The notes under the pieces: model-generated
What the model was told of the DNA's origin: nothing
Seen by the model: the letters and a program-made list of their open reading frames with translations, nothing else
Databases searched by the model: none
NCBI RefSeq assembly: GCF_900608595.1
Contig: NZ_UWYY01000003.1
Location: 62,001-126,000 of the forward strand
DNA from: Promicromonospora panici
GTDB lineage: Bacteria > Actinomycetota > Actinomycetes > Actinomycetales > Cellulomonadaceae
Reading direction: 5' to 3'
DNA length: 64,000 nucleotides
Made by a program: the position numbers and the translations under genes
In this document: positions 17,323 to 25,933 of the stretch, one piece after another
Numbering within the stretch: position 1 is the first letter of the stretch
Layout: the number at the start of each line of letters is the position of its first letter

Positions 17323-17976
17323 ATGGACGTACGCGTGTTCCTGGTGGACGACCACGAGGTCGTCCGCCGAAGCGTCGCGGACCTCCTGGAGTCCGAACCC
17401 GGTGTGCGCGTCGTGGGCGAGGCAGGCACCGCCGCCGAGGCGCTGGCCCGGGTCCCCGCACTCGCCCCCGACGTCGTGGTGCTGGACGTCCGCCTGCCGG
17501 ACGGCGACGGCGTCACGGTCTGCCGCGAGCTGCGTTCCCGCATGCCGGACCTGGCCTGCCTCATGCTCACCTCGTTCTCCGACGACGAGGCGCTCTACGA
17601 CGCGATCCTCGCCGGAGCCGCCGGTTACATGCTCAAGCAGGTGCGCGGCACCGACCTCGTCCAGGCCGTGCTGACGGTCGCGGCGGGCGGGTCGATGCTC
17701 GACCCGCGAGCGGCCGCCCGCGTCATGGAGCGCCTGCGCGCCGAGGCCCATCACGAGCCCGACCCCCTCGCGGGCCTGACGAACCAGGAGCGCCGGGTCC
17801 TCTCGCTCATCGGGCACGGCCTGACCAACCGCCAGATCGGCACCGAGCTGTTCCTCGCCGAGAAGACCGTCAAGAACTACGTCTCCAGCATCTTCGCCAA
17901 GCTCGGTCTCGAACGGCGAGCACAGGCCGCCGTCCTCGCCGACCGCCTCGAAAAGGACGAACGCCGGCGCCCCTGA
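17323..17976 (+). CDS. NarL/DevR-type response regulator, orphan
   Basis: A 217-aa response regulator: receiver domain with Asp9, Asp10, phospho-acceptor Asp55, Thr83 and Lys105, then a LuxR-type HTH ([20 protein letters not shown] and the recognition segment [20 protein letters not shown]). The receiver/HTH spacing and recognition helix resemble DevR/DosR, hypoxia and redox regulators. No histidine kinase is adjacent; the sensor kinase at 27369-28745 is far away. A DevR-type box precedes it. Its place beside the persulfide genes hints at a redox or low-oxygen link. Confidence 0.85.
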   Translation: MDVRVFLVDDHEVVRRSVADLLESEPGVRVVGEAGTAAEALARVPALAPDVVVLDVRLPDGDGVTVCRELRSRMPDLACLMLTSFSDDEALYDAILAGAAGYMLKQVRGTDLVQAVLTVAAGGSMLDPRAAARVMERLRAEAHHEPDPLAGLTNQERRVLSLIGHGLTNRQIGTELFLAEKTVKNYVSSIFAKLGLERRAQAAVLADRLEKDERRRP

Positions 17977-18320
17977 GGCACCACCTGACCGGCCGCGGCC
18001 GGTCAGAGCGAGTGCGGCGCTCCGAACACCCCGGCCGACGTCGCGTCATCTGCGCGTCCGGACGACTGTCGAGGCTGACTCGGCGGGAGATGCAAAGAAT
18101 TCTCGCCGGAGATGTCTTGTATGTGGCACGCCGGATCGCTAATGTATCGGTAAATCTACCGCTGCCAGGAACCTGTTCGCGACAACGATGTTAGCGCTCA
18201 CACACCCGGGCTCCACGCAGGCGGCTCCCCATGAGCCGCGGCACTGATCACGCCGCAGGTAGGGCACCACCCATGCCCAGGCGCAGCCATGGCTGTGCCC
18301 CGACAGAACAGGAGCGAAGG
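17977..18320. other. 344-nt upstream region of the GH62 gene
   Basis: No gene is seen. It is locally AT-richer around 18090-18160 and contains a short inverted repeat (CGGTA-AATC-TACCG, near 18151-18164) and the LacI-type operator listed at 18189-18202. It is probably the GH62 promoter and 5' leader. Confidence 0.5.
18189..18202. promoter_or_regulatory. LacI-family operator upstream of GH62
   Basis: TGTTAGCGCTCACA is a near-palindrome with the AGCGCT core typical of LacI-family sites in actinobacterial glycoside hydrolase promoters. It lies 118 nt before the GH62 start. Which LacI protein binds it is unknown. Confidence 0.6.
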
Positions 18321-19790
18321 ATGAGGAAGCCCATCGCAAGTCTCGCACTGGGTTTGGCCGCGACGTTGGTGCTGGCCTCGGCGGCAGTGTTGCCGACCAC
18401 CGAGGTCACCCCCGCCGCCGCGGCCAGCAGCAACCTCCTCACGAACGGCGACATGGAGAACGGCACCACCGGCTGGTCGGTCTTCGGCGCGGGGTCGCTG
18501 TCCTCCAGCACCAGCCCGGTCCACGGAGGCAGCCGCTCCCTCTCGCGGACCGGTCGCACGGCCGCGTGGAACGGCCCGGCCCAGACCGTGACCTCGGCAC
18601 TGACCAACAACACCAGCTACTCGGCGAGCGTGTGGGTGCGCTCCCACAGCGGGAGCCCGACCGGCCGGGTCACGCTGGCGGTGACCGCCGGCGGTACGAC
18701 GAACTACATCAACCTGGCGCAGGGCGCCGTGAGCTCCTCCGGCTGGACGCAGCTCACCGGCACCACGAACGTGTCCTGGTCCGGGACGCTGTCGTCCGCG
18801 ACGTTCTACGTGGAGACGGCCGCCGGCACCGACGGCCTCTACGTCGACGACGCCTCGCTCGTCAGCAACTCGACGTCGGCCTGCGACCTGCCGTCGAGCT
18901 ACCGCTGGTCGTCCACCGGCGTCCTGGCGAACCCGAGGTCCGGCTGGGTCTCGCTCAAGGACTTCACGGTCGCCCCGTACAACGGTCAGCAGCTCGTCTA
19001 CGCGACGACCCACGATTTCGGCACGTCCTGGGGTTCGATGAACTTCAGCCTGTTCTCCGACTATTCGCAGATGGGGAGCGCCACGCAGAACGCGATGTCG
19101 TCCGGGACGGTGGCCCCGTCGCTCTTCTACTTCGCCCCGCGCAACATCTGGGTACTGACGTACCAGTGGGGACCCTCCCCGTTCATGTACCGGACCTCCA
19201 GCGACCCGACCAACCCGAACGGCTGGTCCGCCGCGAGCCCACTGTTCACCGGGTCGATCTCCGATTCGGGCACCGGCCCCATCGACCAGACGATCATCGG
19301 CGACGGCACGAACATGTACCTGTTCTTCGCGGGGGACAACGGCCGGATCTACCGGGCCAGCATGCCCATCGGGAACTTCCCGGGGAACTTCGGCAGCTCC
19401 TACCAGACCATCATGACCGACACGAGGAACAACCTGTTCGAGGCCCCGCAGGTGTACAAGCTCAAGGACCAGAACAAGTACCTCATGATCGTCGAGGCGA
19501 TCGGCGCGAACGGGCGGTACTTCCGGTCGTTCACGGCGAACAGCCTCTCCGGTTCGTGGACGCCGCAGGCCGCGACCGAGAGCAACCCGTTCGCCGGCAA
19601 GGCCAACAGCGGCGCCACCTGGACCAACGACATCAGTCACGGTGAGCTGCTCCGCACCAGTGCCGACCAGACCATGACGGTCGATCCCTGCAACCTGCAG
19701 CTCCTGTACCAGGGCCGCTCGCCCAGCTCGGACGGGACCGACTACGGCCTGCTCCCGTACCGGCCCGGCCTGCTCACGCTGCAGCGATAG
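18321..19790 (+). CDS. secreted GH62 arabinoxylan arabinofuranosidase with CBM
   Basis: A 489-aa secreted enzyme. Residues 1-34 are a signal peptide ending in AAAA. Residues about 37-175 form a beta-sandwich binding module of CBM4/9 type ([15 protein letters not shown]). Residues about 185-489 are GH62, with segments [15 protein letters not shown] and [15 protein letters not shown]. Likely catalytic residues are Asp214 (base), Asp322 and Glu374 (acid). GH62 removes arabinose side chains from arabinoxylan. AGGAG lies six bases before ATG 18321. The C-terminal half is very close to characterised Streptomyces-type GH62 sequences. Confidence 0.93.
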   Translation: MRKPIASLALGLAATLVLASAAVLPTTEVTPAAAASSNLLTNGDMENGTTGWSVFGAGSLSSSTSPVHGGSRSLSRTGRTAAWNGPAQTVTSALTNNTSYSASVWVRSHSGSPTGRVTLAVTAGGTTNYINLAQGAVSSSGWTQLTGTTNVSWSGTLSSATFYVETAAGTDGLYVDDASLVSNSTSACDLPSSYRWSSTGVLANPRSGWVSLKDFTVAPYNGQQLVYATTHDFGTSWGSMNFSLFSDYSQMGSATQNAMSSGTVAPSLFYFAPRNIWVLTYQWGPSPFMYRTSSDPTNPNGWSAASPLFTGSISDSGTGPIDQTIIGDGTNMYLFFAGDNGRIYRASMPIGNFPGNFGSSYQTIMTDTRNNLFEAPQVYKLKDQNKYLMIVEAIGANGRYFRSFTANSLSGSWTPQAATESNPFAGKANSGATWTNDISHGELLRTSADQTMTVDPCNLQLLYQGRSPSSDGTDYGLLPYRPGLLTLQR

Positions 19791-19806
19791 GTCCAGGACC
19801 ACACGG

Positions 19807-19836
19807 GGCGCCGCGCACCTCCGGGTGCGCGGCGCC
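19807..19836 (+). terminator. GC-rich hairpin after GH62
   Basis: A perfect 13-bp stem (19807-19819 with 19824-19836) around a TCCG loop, 16 nt after the GH62 stop. There is no U-run, as is usual for high-G+C terminators. Confidence 0.75.
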
Positions 19837-19878
19837 TCGTGCTTCACCCCGGCCGGACGCTTCACCCGTGCCCGAGCG

Positions 19879-19955
19879 TTGACACCCTCCGCGAAGCCGC
19901 TTACTTTATCGATAAACATAGGACGACGGGCGACTCGAGGAAGAGAACACCTGTG
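19879..19955 (+). promoter_or_regulatory. promoter, LacI-type operator and start site without a gene
   Basis: TTGACA (19879-19884), a 17-nt spacer, TACTTT (19902-19907), then the perfect palindrome TTTATCGATAAA (19905-19916) overlapping the -10. GAGGAAG (19937-19943) and GTG (19953) follow at normal spacing. The frame from this GTG runs only antisense to the convergent LacI gene and does not look like a real protein. It resembles the start of a lost sugar-utilisation gene, or a promoter for antisense RNA. Confidence 0.45.
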
Positions 19956-19967
19956 ATCGATCGACGA

Positions 19968-21005
19968 CTACCCGGGTGCGTGCGCGAGCGTCGACTCGCG
20001 CACCACGATCCGGGCCGACATCACCGACTCGACGACGTCGTCGGTGATCGGCTCGCCGGCCTCGACACGCCGCAGGAGCAGCTCCATGATGCGTTCGGCC
20101 ATCGTGTCGTTGTCGGGGTCCATGGTGGTCAGGCGGGGGACGAGGTACTCGCCCTCGGCGTCGTTGTCGAAGCCGACCACCTGGACGTCGTCCGGGATGC
20201 GGAGGCCGATGTCCGCGAGCGCCCGCAGGGCGCCCATCGCGGCCGCGTCGGTCAGGGCGAAGGCGCCGTCGAACGGGACGCCGCTCCGGTGCAGCCGCAT
20301 GACGGCCTCGTACCCGTCCTTGGTGGTGAACGAGGCGGCGTCGACGACGAGCCGTTCGTCGACGGGCACGCCCGCCTTGGCGTGCGCGATGCGGTAGCCG
20401 CGGCTGCGCAGCGTCGCCATGCTGTCGACGCCCTTGTCCGGGCGGCCGCCGATCAGGGCGATGCGCCGGGCGCCGCGTTCGAGCATGTACGACGTGGCGA
20501 GCTCGGCGCCGCCCACGTTGTCCATCATGACGTGGTCGTACTCGCCGGACAGGCGCCGCTCGCCGAGCAGCACGACCGGGACCTCGACGCCGGCCCGACG
20601 CAGGTCCGCTATGTCGATCTGTACCGGGCTGAACACCAGGCCGTCGTAGGGCCGCACCCGCTCGGGGGAGATGGCGGCGAGCTCGCCCTCCCGGCTCGCG
20701 CCGGTGCGCTCGATGATCACGTGGTACCCCCGCGACTGCGCCAGGGTGTCGAGGCGGGCCGCGAGGTGCGAGTAGTAGGGCCCGTCCAGGTGCGGAACCA
20801 GGAGACCGATCGCGCCGCTGCGGCCGGCCCGCAGCTGCCGTGCGGTCGTGTTGACCCGGTAGCCCAGCCGGGCCACGGCCTCGAGCACGCGGGCACGAGT
20901 GTCGTCACTCGCTCCCGGCCGCCCGTTGATGACATTCGAGACCGTCATCTTCGAGACCCCGGCTTCGAGTGCCACGTCGCTCATCTTCACCACGCCGACC
21001 ATCAT
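19968..21005 (-). CDS. LacI-family regulator of the arabinose importer
   Basis: A 345-aa LacI regulator: N-terminal HTH (MSDVALEAGVSKMTVSNVIN), hinge, and a periplasmic-binding-protein-like effector domain. The upper start ATG 21005 is used; ATG 21002 and 20984 are in frame and possible. It is divergent from an ABC importer and GH51 gene across 78 nt, so it probably represses them in the absence of arabinose or arabino-oligosaccharides. No clear palindrome is visible in those 78 nt. Confidence 0.85.
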   Translation of the reverse strand: MMVGVVKMSDVALEAGVSKMTVSNVINGRPGASDDTRARVLEAVARLGYRVNTTARQLRAGRSGAIGLLVPHLDGPYYSHLAARLDTLAQSRGYHVIIERTGASREGELAAISPERVRPYDGLVFSPVQIDIADLRRAGVEVPVVLLGERRLSGEYDHVMMDNVGGAELATSYMLERGARRIALIGGRPDKGVDSMATLRSRGYRIAHAKAGVPVDERLVVDAASFTTKDGYEAVMRLHRSGVPFDGAFALTDAAAMGALRALADIGLRIPDDVQVVGFDNDAEGEYLVPRLTTMDPDNDTMAERIMELLLRRVEAGEPITDDVVESVMSARIVVRESTLAHAPG

Positions 21006-21083
21006 GACACCCCGCGATCTGCGCTCTTCTCCGGTTCCGCCGGTCTCACCCCATGGCTCTGATCGAGGAGGATCCGGACCGCC

Positions 21084-21980
21084 GTGAAACAGCTCCTGTA
21101 CTCGAAGAGGCTTGCGCCCTATCTCTTCATCCTGCCGTTCCTGGTGACCCTCGCGGTCTTCTGGGTCGTGCCGCTCGGCCGGTCGTTCGTGATGAGCACC
21201 CAGGAGGTGCTCTACGGGCAGGGCACGTTCATCGGCCTCGACAACTACGAACGGCTCTGGCGGGACCGCATCTTCTGGCAGGCGCTGTTCAACAGCATGC
21301 GCTACATGATCCTGACGCTCGTCCTGCTCATCCCGATCCCGCTGGTGCTCGCGGCGCTGGTCAACTCGAGCATCGGTAGCGCACGCATCAAGGGCTTCTT
21401 CAAGGCCTCGATGTTCGTCCCGGCCCTGACCTCCGTCGTGGTCGCGGGCATCGTCTTCCGCCTGATCTTCGCGGAGTCCGACTCCGCGATGATGAACCAG
21501 GTCGCGGAGATCTTCGGGTTCGGGCCTGTCCGCTGGCTGCGCAGCGACCTCACCGGGCTGACCGCGCTGCTGGCGATCGCGCTCTGGCGCTGGACCGGCG
21601 TGAACATGATGTATTTCCTGGCCGGCATGCAGGCGATCCCGACCGAGTACTACGAGGCGGCGTCGATCGACGGGGCGAGCAAGTTCCGGCAGTTCATCCA
21701 CATCACGATCCCCAACATCCGGCCGACCATCGTCTACGTCGTCACGATCAGCGTCTACGGCGGCCTCGCGATGTTCCTCGAGAGCTTCATGCTCTACGCC
21801 GGCAACAACTCGCCCAACAACCAGGGCCTCACGGTCGTCGGATACCTCTACCGCAAGGGCATCGAGGAGAACGACCTCGGCTTCGCCTCGGCGGTCGGCG
21901 TCGTGCTGCTCGTGATCGTCATGACCATCAACATCTGCTACCTCGCCGCCAGCGGGACCTTCAAGAAGGAGGCGGCATGA
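21084..21980 (+). CDS. ABC sugar permease, MalF type
   Basis: A 298-aa inner-membrane permease with six predicted membrane segments and the EAA loop (YYEAASIDGASKFRQFIHIT). It belongs to CUT1 importers. GTG 21084 follows GAGGAGGAT. The next permease gene overlaps its end by ATGA. Gene order (permease, permease, binding protein, GH51 arabinofuranosidase) points to arabinose-containing oligosaccharides. No ATPase is in the operon. Confidence 0.88.
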   Translation: MKQLLYSKRLAPYLFILPFLVTLAVFWVVPLGRSFVMSTQEVLYGQGTFIGLDNYERLWRDRIFWQALFNSMRYMILTLVLLIPIPLVLAALVNSSIGSARIKGFFKASMFVPALTSVVVAGIVFRLIFAESDSAMMNQVAEIFGFGPVRWLRSDLTGLTALLAIALWRWTGVNMMYFLAGMQAIPTEYYEAASIDGASKFRQFIHITIPNIRPTIVYVVTISVYGGLAMFLESFMLYAGNNSPNNQGLTVVGYLYRKGIEENDLGFASAVGVVLLVIVMTINICYLAASGTFKKEAA

Positions 21981-22873
21981 TGGCCGCGCTCGATGAAGAA
22001 GCACGGGTGACGACCGCTCGTCCCGCCGCTGACCGCCGTCGGCCCGGACCGTCCACCGCGGCGTGGGTCCAGTCCGCCTTACTCGTCGTGATGGCGCTGA
22101 TCTCCCTGGTCCCGCTCCTGGCGATCTTCGTGGGCACGTTCCAGGACGGCAACGAGGTGATCCGGCGGGGCATGACGTTCGACGTCGACCTCGGCACGCT
22201 CAGCCTGGACAACTACGTCCTGCTGTTCACCGACTCGGGGCCGTACTTCCGGTGGTTCGCCAACACGCTGCTGCTGACGATCGCGCAGGTCGCGGGCACG
22301 CTCCTGGTGAGCTCGTTCGTCGCCTACGGCTTCGCGATGTACGAGTTCAGGACCAAGACGCTGTGGTTCATCATGGTGCTGCTCGTCATGACCGTGCCGT
22401 TCGAGATGCTCATGCTTCCCCTGTACGTCCAGGTGAACGACATGGGACTGGCCGACACCTACACGGTGATCGTGCTCCCCTTCCTCGCCTCGGCCGTGAC
22501 GATCTTCTTCTTCCGCCAGTACTTCCTGGGGATACCGAAGGAGATCATCGAGGCCGGGCGGGTCGACGGCGTCAGCGAGTTCGGGATCTTCTTCCGCCTG
22601 GTGCTGCCGATCACCAGGCCGGCGATGGCCGCCATGGCGATCCTCAACGGAATGCTCTGCTGGAACAACTTCCTCTGGCCGCTGCTCGTCCTGCGCAGCC
22701 CCGACAAGTTCACGCTCCCCATCGGCCTGAACACGCTCCTGACGCCGTACGGCAACAACTACGAGCTGCTCATCATCGGGGCCTTCTTCTCGCTGATCCC
22801 GATCCTCATCCTCTTCCTCGCATTCCAGCGGTTCTTCATCGAAGGAATCACCGCGGGAGCGGTCAAAGGCTGA
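21977..22873 (+). CDS. ABC sugar permease, MalG type
   Basis: A 298-aa permease with a cytoplasmic N-terminal tail of about 30 residues, six predicted membrane segments and the EAA loop around IIEAGRVDGVSEFGIFF. The C-terminal FIEGITAGAVKG ending is typical of MalG-type subunits. It overlaps the first permease gene by four bases and pairs with it to form the channel. Confidence 0.88.
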   Translation: MMAALDEEARVTTARPAADRRRPGPSTAAWVQSALLVVMALISLVPLLAIFVGTFQDGNEVIRRGMTFDVDLGTLSLDNYVLLFTDSGPYFRWFANTLLLTIAQVAGTLLVSSFVAYGFAMYEFRTKTLWFIMVLLVMTVPFEMLMLPLYVQVNDMGLADTYTVIVLPFLASAVTIFFFRQYFLGIPKEIIEAGRVDGVSEFGIFFRLVLPITRPAMAAMAILNGMLCWNNFLWPLLVLRSPDKFTLPIGLNTLLTPYGNNYELLIIGAFFSLIPILILFLAFQRFFIEGITAGAVKG

Positions 22874-22901
22874 CCCTTCCCAAGATCGAACGGAGAAACT
22901 C

Positions 22902-24230
22902 ATGACAAGGCTACGGACGAGGGTGTCCATGCTGGTCGCCGCACTCGTGGTGACGGCACTCACCGCATGCGGCGGCGGTCAGCCGGAAGCGCCCGCGAAG
23001 AACGCCGACGGCTCGACGACGCTGGACATGTGGACGTTCGCCGACGTGCACGCCACGTACTACGAGGAGATGGCCAAGCGGTGGAACGAGGCCAACCCCG
23101 ACAAGGAGATCAAGCTCGAGGTCACCGTCTACCCCTACGACGACATGCACAACAAGCTGCAGCTCGCCGTGAACTCCGGGGAGGGCCTCCCCGACGTCGT
23201 CGACATCGAGGTCAACAAGTTCGCCAACTTCGTCAAGGGCGACAACCCCCCGCTGGCCGACCTGACCGAGGCCGCGGCGCCGTACACGAACGACGTCGTC
23301 CAGGCGCGCCTCGACCTGTACAGCAAGGACGGCACGGTCTACGGGTTCCCGACGCACGTGGGCGCCTTCACCACGTTCTACAACACGGAGGCGCTCGAGG
23401 GCGCCGGTATCGACTACACGACCATCAAGACCTGGGACGACTTCAAGGAGGCCGGGGTCAAGTACAACAAGGAGACCGGCAAGGCGTTCGGCGTCGCCAG
23501 CACCAGCGTCATGTTCCTCGAGCCGCTCATCGCGGCGCAGCTCGGGGGGCAGTTCTTCGACGCCGAGGGCAACGTGCAGGTGAACAGCCCCGAGGTCGTC
23601 GAGACCCTCTCGATGGTCCAGGACATGCAGGACGCCGGGGCGGTGTCGACGATCCCCGGCGGCAGCCCCGACTCCGAGGAGGCGTACGGCGCGATCAACG
23701 ACGGCGACTACGCCGCGATCGTCTACCCGGCGTGGTACACGTCCCGCTTCGTCGACTACATGCCCGACCTCGCCGGCAAGGTCGCCATCGCGCCCGCGCC
23801 GGTCACCGACGACGCGGCAGTGGAGACCATCGGCGGCGGCGGCACCGGGGCGGCCGTCCCCGTCGTCTCGCCGAACAAGGACCTCGCCGCCGAGTGGCTC
23901 GCGTTCGCCAAGCTGTCCCCCGAGGCGAACGTCGCCGTGTGGGAGGTGCTGGGCTTCGACCCCGTGAACATGGCCGTCTGGGAGGACGAGGAAGTCACCA
24001 AGGACCCGGAGAACAAGTTCAACAAGTACTTCCAGACCAACCTGTTCGACGTCCTCAACGAGGTGAAGGACGGCATCGGGCACTTCGAGTCGTTCAGCGA
24101 CCCCAACTGGCCCACGGTCGACGACACCTTCCGCACGGTCACGCTGAACGAGATCTACGAGAACGGCACGCCGGTCCAGGAGGCCCTGGACCAGACGCAG
24201 GCCGACCTGCAGAACCAGCTGGGGCAGTAG
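22902..24230 (+). CDS. sugar-binding lipoprotein of an ABC importer
   Basis: A 442-aa extracellular solute-binding protein of family 1. The signal peptide ends in the lipobox LTAC with Cys23 as lipidation site. The mature part starts with a Gly-rich linker and a binding-protein fold (LDMWTFADVHATYYEEMAKR). It delivers substrate to the two preceding permeases. A CGGAG sequence precedes ATG 22902. Context suggests arabino-oligosaccharides. Confidence 0.88.
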   Translation: MTRLRTRVSMLVAALVVTALTACGGGQPEAPAKNADGSTTLDMWTFADVHATYYEEMAKRWNEANPDKEIKLEVTVYPYDDMHNKLQLAVNSGEGLPDVVDIEVNKFANFVKGDNPPLADLTEAAAPYTNDVVQARLDLYSKDGTVYGFPTHVGAFTTFYNTEALEGAGIDYTTIKTWDDFKEAGVKYNKETGKAFGVASTSVMFLEPLIAAQLGGQFFDAEGNVQVNSPEVVETLSMVQDMQDAGAVSTIPGGSPDSEEAYGAINDGDYAAIVYPAWYTSRFVDYMPDLAGKVAIAPAPVTDDAAVETIGGGGTGAAVPVVSPNKDLAAEWLAFAKLSPEANVAVWEVLGFDPVNMAVWEDEEVTKDPENKFNKYFQTNLFDVLNEVKDGIGHFESFSDPNWPTVDDTFRTVTLNEIYENGTPVQEALDQTQADLQNQLGQ

Positions 24231-24248
24231 CGCCCTGACCCGCTGAAC

Positions 24249-24302
24249 GCACAGGCGGGGCGGCCGCGGCGTCCACCGTCACGACGGCCGCCCCGCCTGT
24301 GC
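24249..24302 (+). terminator. 18-bp hairpin between binding protein and GH51
   Basis: Arms 24249-24266 and 24285-24302 are perfect reverse complements around an 18-nt loop. It starts 18 nt after the binding-protein stop. It may partly terminate transcription or protect the importer mRNA end, leaving GH51 at a lower level. Confidence 0.75.
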
Positions 24303-24344
24303 GCGCCACGCCTCACGAACCAACCATCGAGGAGTACATCACCC

Positions 24345-25856
24345 ATGCTGTCCGCATCCGTCACCATCGACCCGGCGTTCGTCGTCGGACCGGTGCGCCC
24401 CCGCACGTTCGGCTCGTTCGTCGAGCACCTGGGCCGCAGCGTGTACACGGGCATCCACGACCCCGGCCACCCGACCGCCGACGCCGACGGGTTCCGGGGC
24501 GACGTCGTCGAGCTCACCCGTGAGCTGGGCGTCTCGACGGTGCGTTATCCGGGCGGCAACTTCGTCTCGGGCTACCGCTGGGAGGACGGCATCGGGCCGG
24601 TCGAGCAGCGTCCCCGGCGCCTGGACCTCGCCTGGCACTCGACCGATCCCAACCTCGTGGGCGTCGACGAGTTCATGCGGTGGTGCGCGCGGACCGGCGT
24701 CGAGCCGATGATGGCCGTCAACCTCGGCACGCGTGGTGTCCAGGAGGCGCTGGACCTGCTCGAGTACTGCAACGTGCCGGGCGGCACCACCCTGAGCGAC
24801 CTCCGCCGGGCGAACGGGGCCGAGGACCCGTACCGGATCAAGATGTGGTGCCTGGGCAACGAGATGGACGGCCCGTGGCAGATCGGCCACAAGACCGCGC
24901 ACGAGTACGGGCGCCTCGCGGCCGAGACCGCGCGGGCGATGCGCATGGTCGACCCGGACATCGAGCTCGTGGCATGCGGCTCGTCGGGGTCCCAGATGCC
25001 GACGTTCGGCGAGTGGGAGCAGACCGTGCTCACCGAGGCGTACGAGCACGTCGACCACATCTCCGCGCACGCGTACTACTGGGAGGAGGACGGCGACCTC
25101 GCCTCGTTCCTGGCCTCCGCGGTCAACATGGACCACTTCGTCGACTCGGTGGCCGCGACCGCCGACGCCGTGCGCGCGGCGGGCAAGCACTCCAAGCGCA
25201 TCCACGTCTCCTTCGACGAGTGGAACGTCTGGTACCAGAAGCGGGCGGAGTCGCGTCCGCCGTCGGGCGACGACTGGCCGGTGGCGCCCGTGCTGCTGGA
25301 GGACCGGTACAACGTCGCGGACGCCGTGGTGGTCGGCAACCTGCTCATCTCGCTGCTGCGGCACACCGACCGCGTGCACGCGGCCTCGCTGGCCCAGCTC
25401 GTCAACGTCATCGCGCCGATCATGACCGAGCCGGGCGGGCGGTCCTGGCGGCAGACGACGTTCCACCCCTTCGCGCTCACGGCGCGGCATGCCGCGGGGG
25501 ACGTGCTGCGCCTCGCCGTGGACGCACCGGTCCAGGACACGGCGAAGTTCGGCCCCGTCCCGGTGCTCGACGCCGTCGCCACCCACGACGCGGAGTCGGG
25601 CGGCGTCGTCGTGCTCGCGGTGAACCGGTCGCTCACCGAGGACGTGGCGCTCGACATCGACCTGCGCGGCTTCCCGGGGCTCCGGGTGACCGAGGCGCTC
25701 ACGCTGTCCAACCCCGACCACACGTGGTCGGCGACGGCGGACGACGCCACGTCCGTGCTGCCGCGGCACAACGAGACGGCGAAGGTCGCCGACGACCGCG
25801 CGCACGTAGACCTGCCGCCGGTCTCCTGGTCGATGCTCCGCCTGGCCCGCATCTGA
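24345..25856 (+). CDS. intracellular GH51 alpha-L-arabinofuranosidase
   Basis: A 503-aa enzyme without a signal peptide. The acid/base is Glu173 in LGNEMDGPW and the nucleophile Glu292 in FDEWNVWY, standard for GH51; the N-terminal strand FGSFVEHLGRSVYTGI is also diagnostic. It releases arabinose from imported arabino-oligosaccharides. GAGGAG lies upstream of ATG 24345. Last gene of the importer operon after a hairpin. Confidence 0.93.
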   Translation: MLSASVTIDPAFVVGPVRPRTFGSFVEHLGRSVYTGIHDPGHPTADADGFRGDVVELTRELGVSTVRYPGGNFVSGYRWEDGIGPVEQRPRRLDLAWHSTDPNLVGVDEFMRWCARTGVEPMMAVNLGTRGVQEALDLLEYCNVPGGTTLSDLRRANGAEDPYRIKMWCLGNEMDGPWQIGHKTAHEYGRLAAETARAMRMVDPDIELVACGSSGSQMPTFGEWEQTVLTEAYEHVDHISAHAYYWEEDGDLASFLASAVNMDHFVDSVAATADAVRAAGKHSKRIHVSFDEWNVWYQKRAESRPPSGDDWPVAPVLLEDRYNVADAVVVGNLLISLLRHTDRVHAASLAQLVNVIAPIMTEPGGRSWRQTTFHPFALTARHAAGDVLRLAVDAPVQDTAKFGPVPVLDAVATHDAESGGVVVLAVNRSLTEDVALDIDLRGFPGLRVTEALTLSNPDHTWSATADDATSVLPRHNETAKVADDRAHVDLPPVSWSMLRLARI

Positions 25857-25859
25857 CCT

Positions 25860-25873
25860 GGGGGGACATCCCC
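25860..25873 (+). promoter_or_regulatory. shared box GGGGGGACATCCCC upstream of the MFS gene
   Basis: A 14-nt G/C-tract palindrome beginning four bases after the GH51 stop and 60 nt before the MFS start. The identical 14-mer occurs in the sensor kinase upstream region (28804-28817, minus) at 58 nt from its start. Confidence 0.55.
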
Positions 25874-25933
25874 CGGCCGGTGCGGCGGAGCGCACCATTT
25901 CGGGAGGTCGGGGCCCGATCCTAGGTTCGGGGC

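Noticed and set aside
18151..18164. CGGTA-AATC-TACCG as a terminator or operator
   Set aside because: The five-base arms are too short to support either; mentioned only as part of the GH62 leader.
19953..21062. A plus-strand protein starting at GTG 19953
   Set aside because: The frame is entirely antisense to a clear LacI gene; only the promoter-like signals upstream are retained as an observation.
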